Assembly: GCA_947303715.1 (NCBI GenBank)
Contig: CAMYYY010000018.1
Span: 1 to 47,513, forward strand
Source: an uncultured Bacteroidales bacterium
Lineage (GTDB): Bacteria; Bacteroidota; Bacteroidia; Bacteroidales; Bacteroidaceae
Direction: 5' to 3'
Length of the DNA stretch: 47,513 nucleotides
Below are positions 23,571-31,189 of the stretch, one piece after another. How positions within the stretch are numbered: position 1 is the first letter of the stretch; the number at the start of each line of letters is the position of its first letter. The notes under the pieces were generated by a model. The model searched no databases and was not told the DNA's origin. It saw nothing but the letters and a program-made list of their open reading frames with translations. The position numbers were made by a program, and so were the translations under genes.

Positions 23571-24832
23571 GAGTCCTCATCATCAATACTACCGAGCGGC
23601 AGGGCGGTCCTGCCATCGCAGCCTACCGACTGACGGAAGCGCTGAAAAGCAACGGCATCAAGGCCAAGATGCTGGTGCGCGAGAAGGAGACGGACAAGGT
23701 GACAACCGTTGCTGCCGACAAGACGTGGGCCGTCCGTCGCGGGCTTTTCATGGAGCGCCTCATCCTCAATCTCCATAATCGGCTTGGTCGTCAGCATCGC
23801 TATCGGCTCGACCTCGGCACGGCGGGAGGCGACATCACCAACCTTCCTGAGTTCCGTCAGGCGGACATCATCCATCTGCATTGGATTAACGACGGTATGA
23901 TTTCCCTGCACATGCTCCAGCGCATCCTCGATTCGGGCAAGCCTGTGGTCTGGACCTTGCACGACATGTGGCCCTTCACGGGCATCTGCCACTATGCCCA
24001 CGACTGCGACAACTACATGAAGCATTGTGGCTCGTGCCCACAGCTGAACAGCAGCCGCGAGAAAGACCTCGCCTATCGTTATTTCAATAAGAAACAATCG
24101 CTTCTCCAGCATCGCTCCATCCGCTTTATCGCGTGCAGCCAATGGCTGAGGGAGATGGCTCGCAAGAGCAGCCTGTTGCGAGGCATGGAGATTACGTGCA
24201 TCCCCAATGCCGTCGACACCCGTCTGTTCCACCGTCGCGACAGGCAGATGGCGCGCCGCGAGCTTCGCCTGCCGGCAGACAAGCGTCTGGTACTCTTCTC
24301 GTCCGAATCCGTTGCCGATCGTCGTAAGGGATTCGACTATCTGGCCGATGCGCTTAAGGAGTTGGCGTCCGTACATCCAACGTGGAAGGAGCAGCTGGGG
24401 CTTGTGGTGCTGGGACGCGACAGCGAGAAGGTCGCCTTCAGCGAGATTCCCTTCCCCGTCTATCCCATGCAGTACGTCTCTGACGAGAAGCAGATGGCGA
24501 TGGTCTATAGCGCCGTTGACCTCTACGCCATACCCTCCGTGCAGGACAACCTGCCGAATACCGTTGTCGAGGCGATGGCCTGCGGCATCCCCTGCATCGG
24601 CTTCAACGTGGGCGGCATTCCTGAGATGATAGACCACCTCCACAACGGCTATATCGCCGACTATAAGAATTCAAGCAATTTTGCCGAGGGCATCCATTGG
24701 CTCCTCACCGAGGGCGACTACGACATGCTCAGCAGCGAAGCGCTCCGCAAAGCCCAGACCACCTACAGCGAGACCTCCGTGGCCGACGCCCACATCGCCG
24801 TCTATAACCAACTGACAGGCAGGAACGAGTAA
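23567..24832 (+). CDS. GT4 family glycosyltransferase
   Basis: The enzyme has 421 residues and a GT-B fold. The N-terminal region MRVLIINTTERQGGPAIAAY carries the GT4 glycine loop. The middle segment WTLHDMWPFTGICHYAHDC, with several Cys residues (CDNYMKHCGSCPQL), matches a GT4 subgroup used in exopolysaccharide synthesis. The donor site includes RLVLFSSESVADRRKGFDYL, VVLGRDS and the E-x7-E type stretch VEAMACGIPCIGFNVGGIPE. Its ATG overlaps the sufE stop by 4 bp, so the two are translationally coupled even though the functions look unrelated. The acceptor is unknown. It is convergent with the restriction-modification gene. Confidence 0.88.
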   Translation: MRVLIINTTERQGGPAIAAYRLTEALKSNGIKAKMLVREKETDKVTTVAADKTWAVRRGLFMERLILNLHNRLGRQHRYRLDLGTAGGDITNLPEFRQADIIHLHWINDGMISLHMLQRILDSGKPVVWTLHDMWPFTGICHYAHDCDNYMKHCGSCPQLNSSREKDLAYRYFNKKQSLLQHRSIRFIACSQWLREMARKSSLLRGMEITCIPNAVDTRLFHRRDRQMARRELRLPADKRLVLFSSESVADRRKGFDYLADALKELASVHPTWKEQLGLVVLGRDSEKVAFSEIPFPVYPMQYVSDEKQMAMVYSAVDLYAIPSVQDNLPNTVVEAMACGIPCIGFNVGGIPEMIDHLHNGYIADYKNSSNFAEGIHWLLTEGDYDMLSSEALRKAQTTYSETSVADAHIAVYNQLTGRNE

Positions 24833-24862
24833 AAAAGTTTCTCCTCCAATATTATCGCACTT

Positions 24863-24881
24863 TAACAGACCACCTCTGTTA
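24863..24881. terminator. Possible bidirectional terminator hairpin
   Basis: TAACAGA and TCTGTTA form a 7-bp stem with a CCACC loop in the 137-bp gap between two convergent genes. It lacks a strong T-tract, so the call is weak. Confidence 0.35.
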
Positions 24882-24969
24882 TTTGTGCTTTACGTTTGCA
24901 AAAATAATACTTTCCCACCAATATAGTATGCTGTCTGTCTTCCACTTATAAACAATCGTCATTACATTC

Positions 24970-27447
24970 CTATTTTAAGAAGCCTAAAGTAAAGACCATC
25001 GGACGCATCTTGTCCGCTAAGGCCTTGTAGAGAGCATTGAATTCGTCTAATTGGTTCTTGCCATACTCTTTCGCGAGTGCTTTTATTTGATACCAACCGC
25101 AATCCCAGTTCATGATCTGATATTCCGGATGACCGCCATCGAATAGTTCTCGGAACGGGAAAGTGGAACGCACAATTTCATTTGCCTTGTCAAGAACTGC
25201 TTGCGCCTCGGACGAAAGGGTTATCGACTGAAGTTTTTGAAAAACAAAACGATCTTTTGCCGTTCTTGCATCATTATAGCATTCGTCCAACTGATTATCA
25301 CTTGCTAACTGTAGAATCTCATCTTTGCTCATCCAGAAGAACTCATTGTAGATGTTCCATTTCTTGCCCTTGAACTCTATTTGCCGCAAAGAAGCCTGAT
25401 TGCTTTTGCTTTCAAATAGAGAGTAAACAATGCTATCATTTACAAATTCATTCCATTTTGAATGACTTTCATTAGGAGCGAGATACTCGTCAGCCCAATT
25501 CATCCAGTTTTTAACAACTAGCCTACGGGCTGAAAACAACGTCATAACACGTTCATAGTTCTCTGGCATTATCGAAAGACCGTTGGCATTAGAAGAATCA
25601 CAACTTGTAAAAATGGCAACCTTTTGTTGATTCTGGTCGACATTATTACCCATATTGGAATAGCAACCCAAGGCATTTCGGTTAATTTTTGTATTACAAT
25701 TATTACCCTCTTTGACAGATAATGCACTTGAGAAAGTAGGCCTTTCTTCTACACTAATTCCCTTTATCTGTTGCTTTATCCATTCTTTTGCAGAGGCTTT
25801 TCCGTCTATATTGTAAACCTCCTTGTGTCCTATAGATTGAATTTCTCCTTCGACTTCGTTTATCAACTCGAAAGAAAAACTTTCCTTGTTGGTTGTTTCG
25901 CCCGATTTCCAAATTGAGAATGAAATACCCCAACTATCTGATACATCGGCAAAGTGACTTGCTTTAAATTGGCAAGCGTTTACGTAGGAGAATTCTTTCA
26001 AGAAGTGTTTCCTAAAAACAGCCCATGCTGGCCCAGTCAAGAACAACGAAGGAGAGTATAAACCAATATGACAGTAGGTAAGATGGAAGACCTGCTTGAT
26101 CCTCATTATACGGTATAAAAACTGCGCGTATAAGTTTTTGCTGGCATTATCCATCCCCTCACGTACCATATTTTTCTTAACTGCCGTATCGCATGAACCA
26201 GCACCTTTCGTGCTATTATTACCCGCACCAAAATTACTACTTGATGTGGCATATGGCGGATTAAGGAAGAATACAATTGGCCTATCTTGTTTAAGTGCAT
26301 CATAAAGTCCTTGAGGTATTTTTGATTGATACTGCACAATATCATCCGGACTTGGAATATAGTCATTCAAGAAGTCAAACTGGAACTTGATTGCTTCGGG
26401 ATTGTAGTTCGCCCCCATATCCAGTTCGCTTTGAAATAGTGTTGAACAATATAACTCTCCGAAATGATAGTCTCGCGTAAGATTACCTGTTCCCCAACAG
26501 TTATCCCAAACTACAAATTGCTCTTTCCATTCTTCTCCCAATTCACGTTCAAGCATATAATGCGCATAATCCACGAAGAGCGTCGGTGTCCAGAAATCGC
26601 CTTTCATTCTTCTGTCTGCATCCTCAATCAAACGGTCGGCAATACTGGTCATTCTCATTTTCTCTTGGGGCGTATAGTTCCGGTCGAAGTAACTGAAAAA
26701 TGACTTGAAATTGCTTCCATCCATATTCACGTTTGTTCCGTTGCAAACGAGGATGTTGGGCTTGGCGGGATGCTGGTAATAGTTTGTTTGGTCATTAAGC
26801 ACCCCCATAAAAATACTGACCAAATCATGTCCGTTCAGTTTATTTTTGCCTTTAAGGACGTTCTTACAGAAATAGTCAAAAATATTGGAAATGTTATGTT
26901 CGGTTACTCGGACGTATCGCTGAATATTACAAGCAAGGTCTTTGATTTTCTCCGCAACTACCTTAAAACTGAAATTCTCATCGATATTAAATACAAACGG
27001 GTTGATTTCAGCATCATTGGCTATCTTTATAACTACTTTTGGATAGTTAAGATGTGCTTGTGATGGAGCAGTATCCCAATCGACGTCTTCATCTAAATAT
27101 TTCAGCAAAGGATTGGTCTGAAGGGCAAAGCACTCGTTTTTATCACCAACAAGACAAACGTTAGGTATAATCTTCCCATCCAGTTCAAACTTCTTTAAAT
27201 ACCAAATAACTTGTATAAGCACTTTCGCCCTACCAGCTTTGTCATTCAGAAGTTCATCCAACTTATACTCAATAATCAAACGGTATTTATTACCGTTAAC
27301 GACAGGTTCCATATATCCGTCGCATTTGAACGGATAGGTGTAATCGGTGTTGGGAAAGTAGAGCATTAATCCATTCTTGTAAGGTGTTTCTACGCCTCTT
27401 TCATCAATCACATCTTTTATCGCATCGTAAAACTTGCTTCTGCTCAT
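24970..27447 (-). CDS. Type IIG-like restriction-modification enzyme (fused nuclease and N6-adenine methyltransferase)
   Basis: The protein has 825 residues. The N terminus has a PD-(D/E)XK nuclease pattern: D43 in KCDGYM, then E60-x-K62 in LIIEYKLDEL. The middle has methyltransferase motifs: GDFWTP (283-288), the AdoMet loop D315-NCW-GTGNLT (315-324), and the catalytic NPPY (396-399). The last 300 residues have no motif I know and would hold target recognition, as in single-chain type IIG enzymes. No separate specificity, restriction or methylase gene is nearby, so it would work alone, cutting unmodified DNA and methylating adenine in its own site. The gene is visibly AT-rich compared with its neighbours and sits beside a repeat-filled region, which points to horizontal gain. 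A solitary BREX- or DISARM-like methylase is less likely given the N-terminal nuclease motif. Confidence 0.85.
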   Translation of the reverse strand: MSRSKFYDAIKDVIDERGVETPYKNGLMLYFPNTDYTYPFKCDGYMEPVVNGNKYRLIIEYKLDELLNDKAGRAKVLIQVIWYLKKFELDGKIIPNVCLVGDKNECFALQTNPLLKYLDEDVDWDTAPSQAHLNYPKVVIKIANDAEINPFVFNIDENFSFKVVAEKIKDLACNIQRYVRVTEHNISNIFDYFCKNVLKGKNKLNGHDLVSIFMGVLNDQTNYYQHPAKPNILVCNGTNVNMDGSNFKSFFSYFDRNYTPQEKMRMTSIADRLIEDADRRMKGDFWTPTLFVDYAHYMLERELGEEWKEQFVVWDNCWGTGNLTRDYHFGELYCSTLFQSELDMGANYNPEAIKFQFDFLNDYIPSPDDIVQYQSKIPQGLYDALKQDRPIVFFLNPPYATSSSNFGAGNNSTKGAGSCDTAVKKNMVREGMDNASKNLYAQFLYRIMRIKQVFHLTYCHIGLYSPSLFLTGPAWAVFRKHFLKEFSYVNACQFKASHFADVSDSWGISFSIWKSGETTNKESFSFELINEVEGEIQSIGHKEVYNIDGKASAKEWIKQQIKGISVEERPTFSSALSVKEGNNCNTKINRNALGCYSNMGNNVDQNQQKVAIFTSCDSSNANGLSIMPENYERVMTLFSARRLVVKNWMNWADEYLAPNESHSKWNEFVNDSIVYSLFESKSNQASLRQIEFKGKKWNIYNEFFWMSKDEILQLASDNQLDECYNDARTAKDRFVFQKLQSITLSSEAQAVLDKANEIVRSTFPFRELFDGGHPEYQIMNWDCGWYQIKALAKEYGKNQLDEFNALYKALADKMRPMVFTLGFLK

Positions 27448-27559
27448 TGTATTGAAATTCGCTTTTATGTGCTTTGTTATTTTTTATTTTTCTTTTGACT
27501 TTTTCTACGAAAAAAGAGTTACATACATGGTGCTTATGGGTATACTTTTTTCTTGTTTG

Positions 27560-27591
27560 GCAAAATTAAGCGAAACAATCTAATAATGCAA
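27560..27591 (-). promoter_or_regulatory. Promoter of the restriction-modification gene
   Basis: On the minus strand a TTG -33 (27591-27589) and a -7 TAATTTTGC (27568-27560) are 20 bp apart. The leader to the ATG is about 110 bases and AT-rich. Confidence 0.55.
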
Positions 27592-27987
27592 GACTTTCAA
27601 CGGTTTTTTTCCCGTTCAGGCGGATTTGTTCTCCAGCTGCGGTGAGAAGGGGATTTGTAATCCCTAGCCTCAGAAAAAGGAAGAAGCCGCAAGTCCACTT
27701 CAAAGGGAATAACAGGGATTGCAACGGGCGGAGCAGCGTTTTTGCGCCGCCCCGATTTTACGCCCTTTTTTCCGCGCGTACGCGCGCGCGAGGCGGCGGG
27801 TGGCGTGTGCGTTATCTTTTGCCCCTGACGCGCCCAGAGGCGAAATTTCGGGCGTTATTTCGCGCGGCGGTTCGTGGCGCCCTTTCGGGGGGAGGAAGGG
27901 GAAACTTGCTGTTTCCCCCTGAAACGCGGCATGAAGCGTCTTTTCTTTGTAAAGGCCTTGTAGAAGAGAAAGTTAACGTGGAAAGGC

Positions 27988-28156
27988 ATTACAGTTACAG
28001 TTATTACAGTTATTTTTTTGAGGTATGCTATCTCTCTAATCCTCCTTTTTATTATATATATTATTATTAATAATTAATATATTATATATAGAAAAATAGA
28101 TGAAAAAAGAAAAGAACATCCTTCGAAAAAACAACTGTAATAACTGTAATTGTAAC
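27988..28156. repeat. 33-bp inverted repeat around an A/T-only core
   Basis: The left arm (27988-28020, built on ATTACAG/TTACAGTT) and the right arm (28124-28156) match as reverse complements at 29 of 33 positions. The 103 bp between them hold about 45 consecutive A/T bases (28046-28090). The structure could extrude as a cruciform or unwind easily. No gene for a replication protein is adjacent. Confidence 0.75.
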
Positions 28157-28389
28157 GCTCGGCCAGTTTTCCTTCCTCTAAAATGCAGAAAGACAATAGG
28201 GTACAATCCTGCCGTTTCCCAAAGCGTATCAGTTACATGGCTTGAAAGAGGGAAAGAAGGCCCCAAACCCTGTCCTATAAGATCTCAGAAACGAGCGAAA
28301 TCCCCTTGCTCTGATGGTCGCACCCTCTCCTGGCGCACAAACAGGTTTTGCGGTTTTTCGGAGTATTACGCAGAAAACGCATGAAAGAA

Positions 28390-28474
28390 ATTCGTTTCAT
28401 TCGGATAATTCGCCGAAAAAACGTCACGGCAAACGAGAATCTTATCGTCGGCGAATTGGGCGAATTGAACGAAT
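28390..28474. repeat. Inverted repeat with 9-bp internal period
   Basis: The left arm (28390-28416) reads ATTCGTTTC, ATTCGGATA, ATTCGCCGA. The right arm (28448-28474) reads TCGGCGAAT, TGGGCGAAT, TGAACGAAT. A 31-codon frame opens at ATG 28381 and spans the repeat (KEIRFIRIIRRKN to VGELGELNE), but I regard it as a by-product of the repeat. Confidence 0.65.
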
Positions 28475-28481
28475 GACGTTG

Positions 28482-28515
28482 CGGCGTGGAGCTTCGCACG
28501 CCGAATGATTTTTTG
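28482..28515 (+). terminator. Hairpin followed by a T-run
   Basis: CGGCGTG (28482-28488) pairs with CACGCCG (28497-28503) and is followed by AATGATTTTTTG. It looks like a plus-strand terminator, though no plus-strand gene precedes it. It may belong to the repeat cluster. Confidence 0.4.
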
Positions 28516-28520
28516 AAGAA

Positions 28521-28606
28521 AACACGAATGACCATGAATAAACACGAATTTTTCATGAATTAATTTTTGGGTAATTAGTGGATATTTATGGTTATTTGTG
28601 TTAAGA
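28521..28606. repeat. Palindromic element related to the GxxExxY cassette ends
   Basis: AACACGAATGACCATGAAT at the left is mirrored by the reverse complement AACACAAATAACCATAAAT at the right. The inner part includes ACACGAATTTTTCATGAAT, as in the elements at 30.26 kb and 33.80 kb. The outer GCGRCGC-type ends are not preserved. It contains no gene. Confidence 0.6.
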
Positions 28607-28646
28607 GTAAAAAGAGAAAGAATAGGTGTTTAACGTTGCGGCGACA

Positions 28647-28709
28647 GAGTTTGATTCTATTTTCGTAGAGTTTGATTCTATTTCCATAGAGTTTGATTCT
28701 GTGCGGGCA
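28647..28709 (-). repeat. 21-bp tandem repeat, three units (GAGTTTGATTCT)
   Basis: Units begin at 28647, 28668 and 28689, each GAGTTTGATTCT plus nine variable bases. On the minus strand, the sense strand of the upstream PepC gene, they encode SNSMEIE, SNSTKIE, SNSVAAT. The frame is continuous with that of the neighbouring array. Confidence 0.8.
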
Positions 28710-28729
28710 GAGTAGGGGGCTGTGGGAAT

Positions 28730-28780
28730 AACGCCACCTTCTATCATATTAACGCCCCCTTCTGCCGGCGCAACGCCCCC
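28730..28780 (-). repeat. 21-bp tandem repeat (AACGCC(A/C)CCTTCT), two and a half units
   Basis: Units start at 28730, 28751 and 28772 (partial). On the minus strand they encode GGVAPAE, GGVNMIE, GGVIPTA in the same frame as the ESNS array, so both arrays form one heptad pattern. They begin directly after the PepC terminator. Confidence 0.75.
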
Positions 28781-28785
28781 AAATG

Positions 28786-28818
28786 AAAAAGCACTACGCC
28801 TGCCGAGGGACGTAGTGC
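28786..28818 (-). terminator. Rho-independent terminator of the PepC-like gene
   Basis: GCACTACG (28791-28798) pairs perfectly with CGTAGTGC (28811-28818). On the minus strand the stem is followed by TTTTTC, 33 bp after the stop codon at 28851. Confidence 0.85.
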
Positions 28819-28850
28819 AAATCCGATGGAAGGGGGATGGGGCAAAGAGG

Positions 28851-30233
28851 CTATTCCTCTGCAGCGAACATGGGATCCCAGCAGGGAAGCATGACGGGCT
28901 TCTTCTTGTAGGCATCGAGGACCTTCTGCGATGCGTACTTCTTGTTGACAACCAGGCGGAACATGTACTCGTTGAACCACTCGTCCGTCATAATCATGTG
29001 GCCCTGATAGCCAGATGAGGCGCCCCAGCTGTTCTCCACCTTCCACATCACTGGCTTGTTGTTCTCCAGACGGACGGCCATCAGCGTCATGGCGTGGCTG
29101 GAGCCGCTGTCGAAGGTGGCGATGCGCTCGGCCTTGTCCATGCCGAAGGTGGTGCCGAAGATGCTGCCGTAGTCGAAGTTGTTGAGGTCGAGCAGGCCGC
29201 GCGTGCGGTCGAGCTCCTTGCCCACGTCGCAGCTGAAGTAGAGCATGGTGCTGTCCATGATGCTGGTGATGGCCATCTCCTTGATGTCGTCGAGCGGCAG
29301 GTTCAGGTAGCGCCAGTTGTGCCCGTCGTAGGTGTGGCGGTCGTACTCGATTTCATACGTCTTCCAGTAGTCGCGCGTGGGGTCGTTCATCAGCATGATG
29401 TAGTCGTTCTGGAGGTCGTTGCCGAGGAACTGGGCGTAGAACTCCTGCGGGGTGTAGGTCTTGGGCTCGCTGACGAACTTGCCCTCCTTGTCCTTGGGTG
29501 CCCACTTGAACTCCTTGACCGGCTCGCCGAAGCCGAGGGCGAGCATGTGGTAGATTTCAACCAGCATCTCCTCCTTCATGCCCTGCAGGTCGGCACCCTT
29601 GCCCGCCTTGCGGAGGCGGATTCCGTCCTCGCGCAGCTTGCGCTTGACGAGGGAGGTGAAGCGGGAGGTGTTGTTGGAGGCGTAGGTCTCGGGCATCACG
29701 CTGGCGGGCACCACGCCGTACTTCTCAATCAGGTCGGCCACGCCCGTGAAGGTGCCGCCATCGGAGAGCGGATGCTGGAACAGCCACTCCACCGTCTTGT
29801 CGTCCATGCCCTTTGAGCGGGTGTCGATGATGGCCTGGAGGAAGAGGTTGGCCTTCTCCAGCTGGTCGTAGAAGAAGAGATAGATCTCGGAGAACTCCAT
29901 GCCTGTCGGCAGTTTGTACTCGCGAATCATCTGGGCGCGCAGCACGTTGAGGCCGGTGAACAGCCAGCAACGGCCAGACCCTTTCTGATCCGTAGTGCCC
30001 AAGCCCTTGCTCTGGACGCTGTAATTGAAGTAGGTGTCCATCTCGCCCTGATTGGCGTGGTTGGTAGCCAAGGCGCTGACGTCGCCTGCGGCGAGGGCGT
30101 TGTGGATGACTTTGTCGGCAGCCGTAGGCGTCTGCTTCGCCTGGATGCGGCTGAGGACTTCGGGGGTCAGGCTCTGGGCGCTCATGCCCAAGCTGACGAC
30201 GGCAAAAATGCCGATGAAAAGGGACTTTTTCAT
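28851..30233 (-). CDS. C1-family aminopeptidase (PepC / bleomycin hydrolase type), exported
   Basis: The protein has 460 residues with a signal peptide (MKKSLFIGIFAVVSLGMSAQ), so it acts outside the cytoplasm. The papain-fold catalytic residues are visible: Gln83 and Cys89 in TDQKGSGRCWLF, His in FDSGSSHAMTL, and Asn in WKVENSWG. The layout follows the C1B peptidases (bleomycin hydrolase, PepC), which are cytoplasmic hexamers in many bacteria; Bacteroidales encode exported versions like this one. It trims N-terminal residues from peptides. The gene ends at a clear terminator. Upstream lies a gene-less copy of the GxxExxY element, then the radical SAM gene on the same strand. Confidence 0.93.
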   Translation of the reverse strand: MKKSLFIGIFAVVSLGMSAQSLTPEVLSRIQAKQTPTAADKVIHNALAAGDVSALATNHANQGEMDTYFNYSVQSKGLGTTDQKGSGRCWLFTGLNVLRAQMIREYKLPTGMEFSEIYLFFYDQLEKANLFLQAIIDTRSKGMDDKTVEWLFQHPLSDGGTFTGVADLIEKYGVVPASVMPETYASNNTSRFTSLVKRKLREDGIRLRKAGKGADLQGMKEEMLVEIYHMLALGFGEPVKEFKWAPKDKEGKFVSEPKTYTPQEFYAQFLGNDLQNDYIMLMNDPTRDYWKTYEIEYDRHTYDGHNWRYLNLPLDDIKEMAITSIMDSTMLYFSCDVGKELDRTRGLLDLNNFDYGSIFGTTFGMDKAERIATFDSGSSHAMTLMAVRLENNKPVMWKVENSWGASSGYQGHMIMTDEWFNEYMFRLVVNKKYASQKVLDAYKKKPVMLPCWDPMFAAEE

Positions 30234-30257
30234 ATATGTTCTTTTAAAAATCTTCGA

Positions 30258-30370
30258 TTTTTGTTTTCAGCCTACGGCGTAACACGAATAACCATGAATG
30301 GACACGAATTTTTCACGAATAAAAATTTATGGATAATTAATGTTCATTTGTGTAGCGTCGCAGACAAAAA
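30258..30370 (+). repeat. Gene-less (MITE-like) copy of the GxxExxY element
   Basis: The left end (CAGCCTACGGCGTAACACGAAT) and the reverse complement of the right end (GTCTGCGACGCTACACAAAT) match the terminal repeats of the element at 33.26-33.86 kb. The internal ACACGAATTTTTCACGAATAAA matches the sequence just before the nuclease start codon there, including ATTTATG. It is followed almost directly by the opposite end, so the nuclease gene is missing. Orientation is opposite to the full element. Confidence 0.8.
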
Positions 30371-30396
30371 ACTTCAATTCTATGGTCTTCAATCTC

Positions 30397-31176
30397 CTAA
30401 TACGAAACAGAGCAGGGGATGCCGCGAGCCTCTACGAGGGCGGCAATGCGGTCGAGTTCTTCGTGGGTGGCCTTCTGGAGCGTGGGGCAGGGCGTTTCGC
30501 GATCGATGGTATAGACCATGACCTTCGAAGGGGCGATGGAGCAGACGGCATCCAACCAGGGGAGGACGTAGGCGTCGCCCGTGTTGTCCACATCCTGGCC
30601 ATCGAACGAACGGCCCTTCATGAACAGCGTCTGGATGATGCAATGTCCGTTGAAATCGCGCATTTTTGCGATGAGCGCCTCGAGGTCGTAGCGACAGTTC
30701 GGACGGTTGACGAGGCGGATGTAGTCGGGGTTGACCGTATCGAGCTTGAGGATGTTGTTATCGACCTTCATCAGGGCATCGAACACCTTGGGACGGAGAA
30801 TGAAGGTGGCGTTGCTGAGCACGCTGACCTGGGCAGCCGGGAAGTAGGCGTTGCGCAGGGCGATGACGTCGTCCATGATAGCGGCAAAATCGGGGTGCCC
30901 CGTCGGCTCGCCGTTGCCCGCGAAGGTCAGCACATCGGGCGTGGGGCCGACGGCCTTCATCTCCTTCAGACGCTCCTCCAGCGCCGTACGAACCTCTGCG
31001 CGCGTGGGACGTTTCAGATGGGAGGGACGCTGGCCATTCAGTCCGCACTCGCAATAGAGGCAGTCGAACGAACAAACCTTCCCGTCGCCTGGCATCAGGT
31101 TAATGCCCAGAGAGACACCCAGCCTGCGGCTGTGTACAGGGCCGAAAATGGGGGACGTGTATATGACCGTTGCCAT
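30397..31176 (-). CDS. Radical SAM protein
   Basis: The protein has 259 residues. The Fe-S cluster motif is C35-SFD-C39-LY-C42, the CxxxCxxC of radical SAM enzymes, followed by ECGLNG. The GEPT-type AdoMet motif appears as FAGNGEPTGHPDF, and a later strand carries KVDNNILKLDTVNPD. It resembles the COG0731 group (wyosine-synthase-like); the bacterial members have no assigned reaction, so I leave the product unnamed. It starts 13 bp after the DUF4861 gene and so probably belongs to the kdu transcript, though no functional link is obvious. Confidence 0.85.
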   Translation of the reverse strand: MATVIYTSPIFGPVHSRRLGVSLGINLMPGDGKVCSFDCLYCECGLNGQRPSHLKRPTRAEVRTALEERLKEMKAVGPTPDVLTFAGNGEPTGHPDFAAIMDDVIALRNAYFPAAQVSVLSNATFILRPKVFDALMKVDNNILKLDTVNPDYIRLVNRPNCRYDLEALIAKMRDFNGHCIIQTLFMKGRSFDGQDVDNTGDAYVLPWLDAVCSIAPSKVMVYTIDRETPCPTLQKATHEELDRIAALVEARGIPCSVSY

Positions 31177-31189
31177 TTGCGCAGGGGGA

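Larger units (their letters stand above)
27592..28850. other. 1.26-kb gene-poor, repeat-rich stretch
   Basis: No open frame here looks like a gene: the longest on the plus strand (27642-28070) is arginine- and glycine-rich and runs through repeats and AT-only DNA. The left third is very GC-rich with an alternating GCGCGTACGCGCGCGCG-type tract near 27.77-27.80 kb. Next come a 33-bp inverted repeat around an AT-only core (27.99-28.16 kb), a 9-bp-period inverted repeat (28.39-28.47), a hairpin (28.48-28.50), a palindrome related to the GxxExxY element (28.52-28.61) and two 21-bp tandem arrays (28.65-28.78). It lies between the restriction-modification gene and the PepC-like gene. Confidence 0.7.

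Noticed and set aside
24970..27447. BREX PglX-type or DISARM methylase
   Set aside because: The methyltransferase is fused to an N-terminal PD-(D/E)XK pattern and no other BREX or DISARM gene is nearby. A stand-alone type IIG enzyme explains it better.
27642..28070. 142-codon plus-strand frame in the repeat-rich gap
   Set aside because: It is Arg/Gly-rich, then runs through the inverted repeat and AT-only core to end in Tyr and Ile repeats. It has no start signal and its composition follows the DNA repeats.
28021..28123. Chromosomal replication origin
   Set aside because: AT-rich core and inverted arms are suggestive, but I see no cluster of DnaA boxes and no dnaA or dnaN nearby.
28647..28709. 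Possible CRISPR array
   Set aside because: Units are 21 bp head to tail with no unique spacers of CRISPR length and no cas genes.
28601..28951. 116-codon minus-strand frame covering the 21-bp arrays
   Set aside because: Its first third lies out of frame inside pepC and a terminator stands before the rest. I keep the heptad pattern as a finding but not as a gene.
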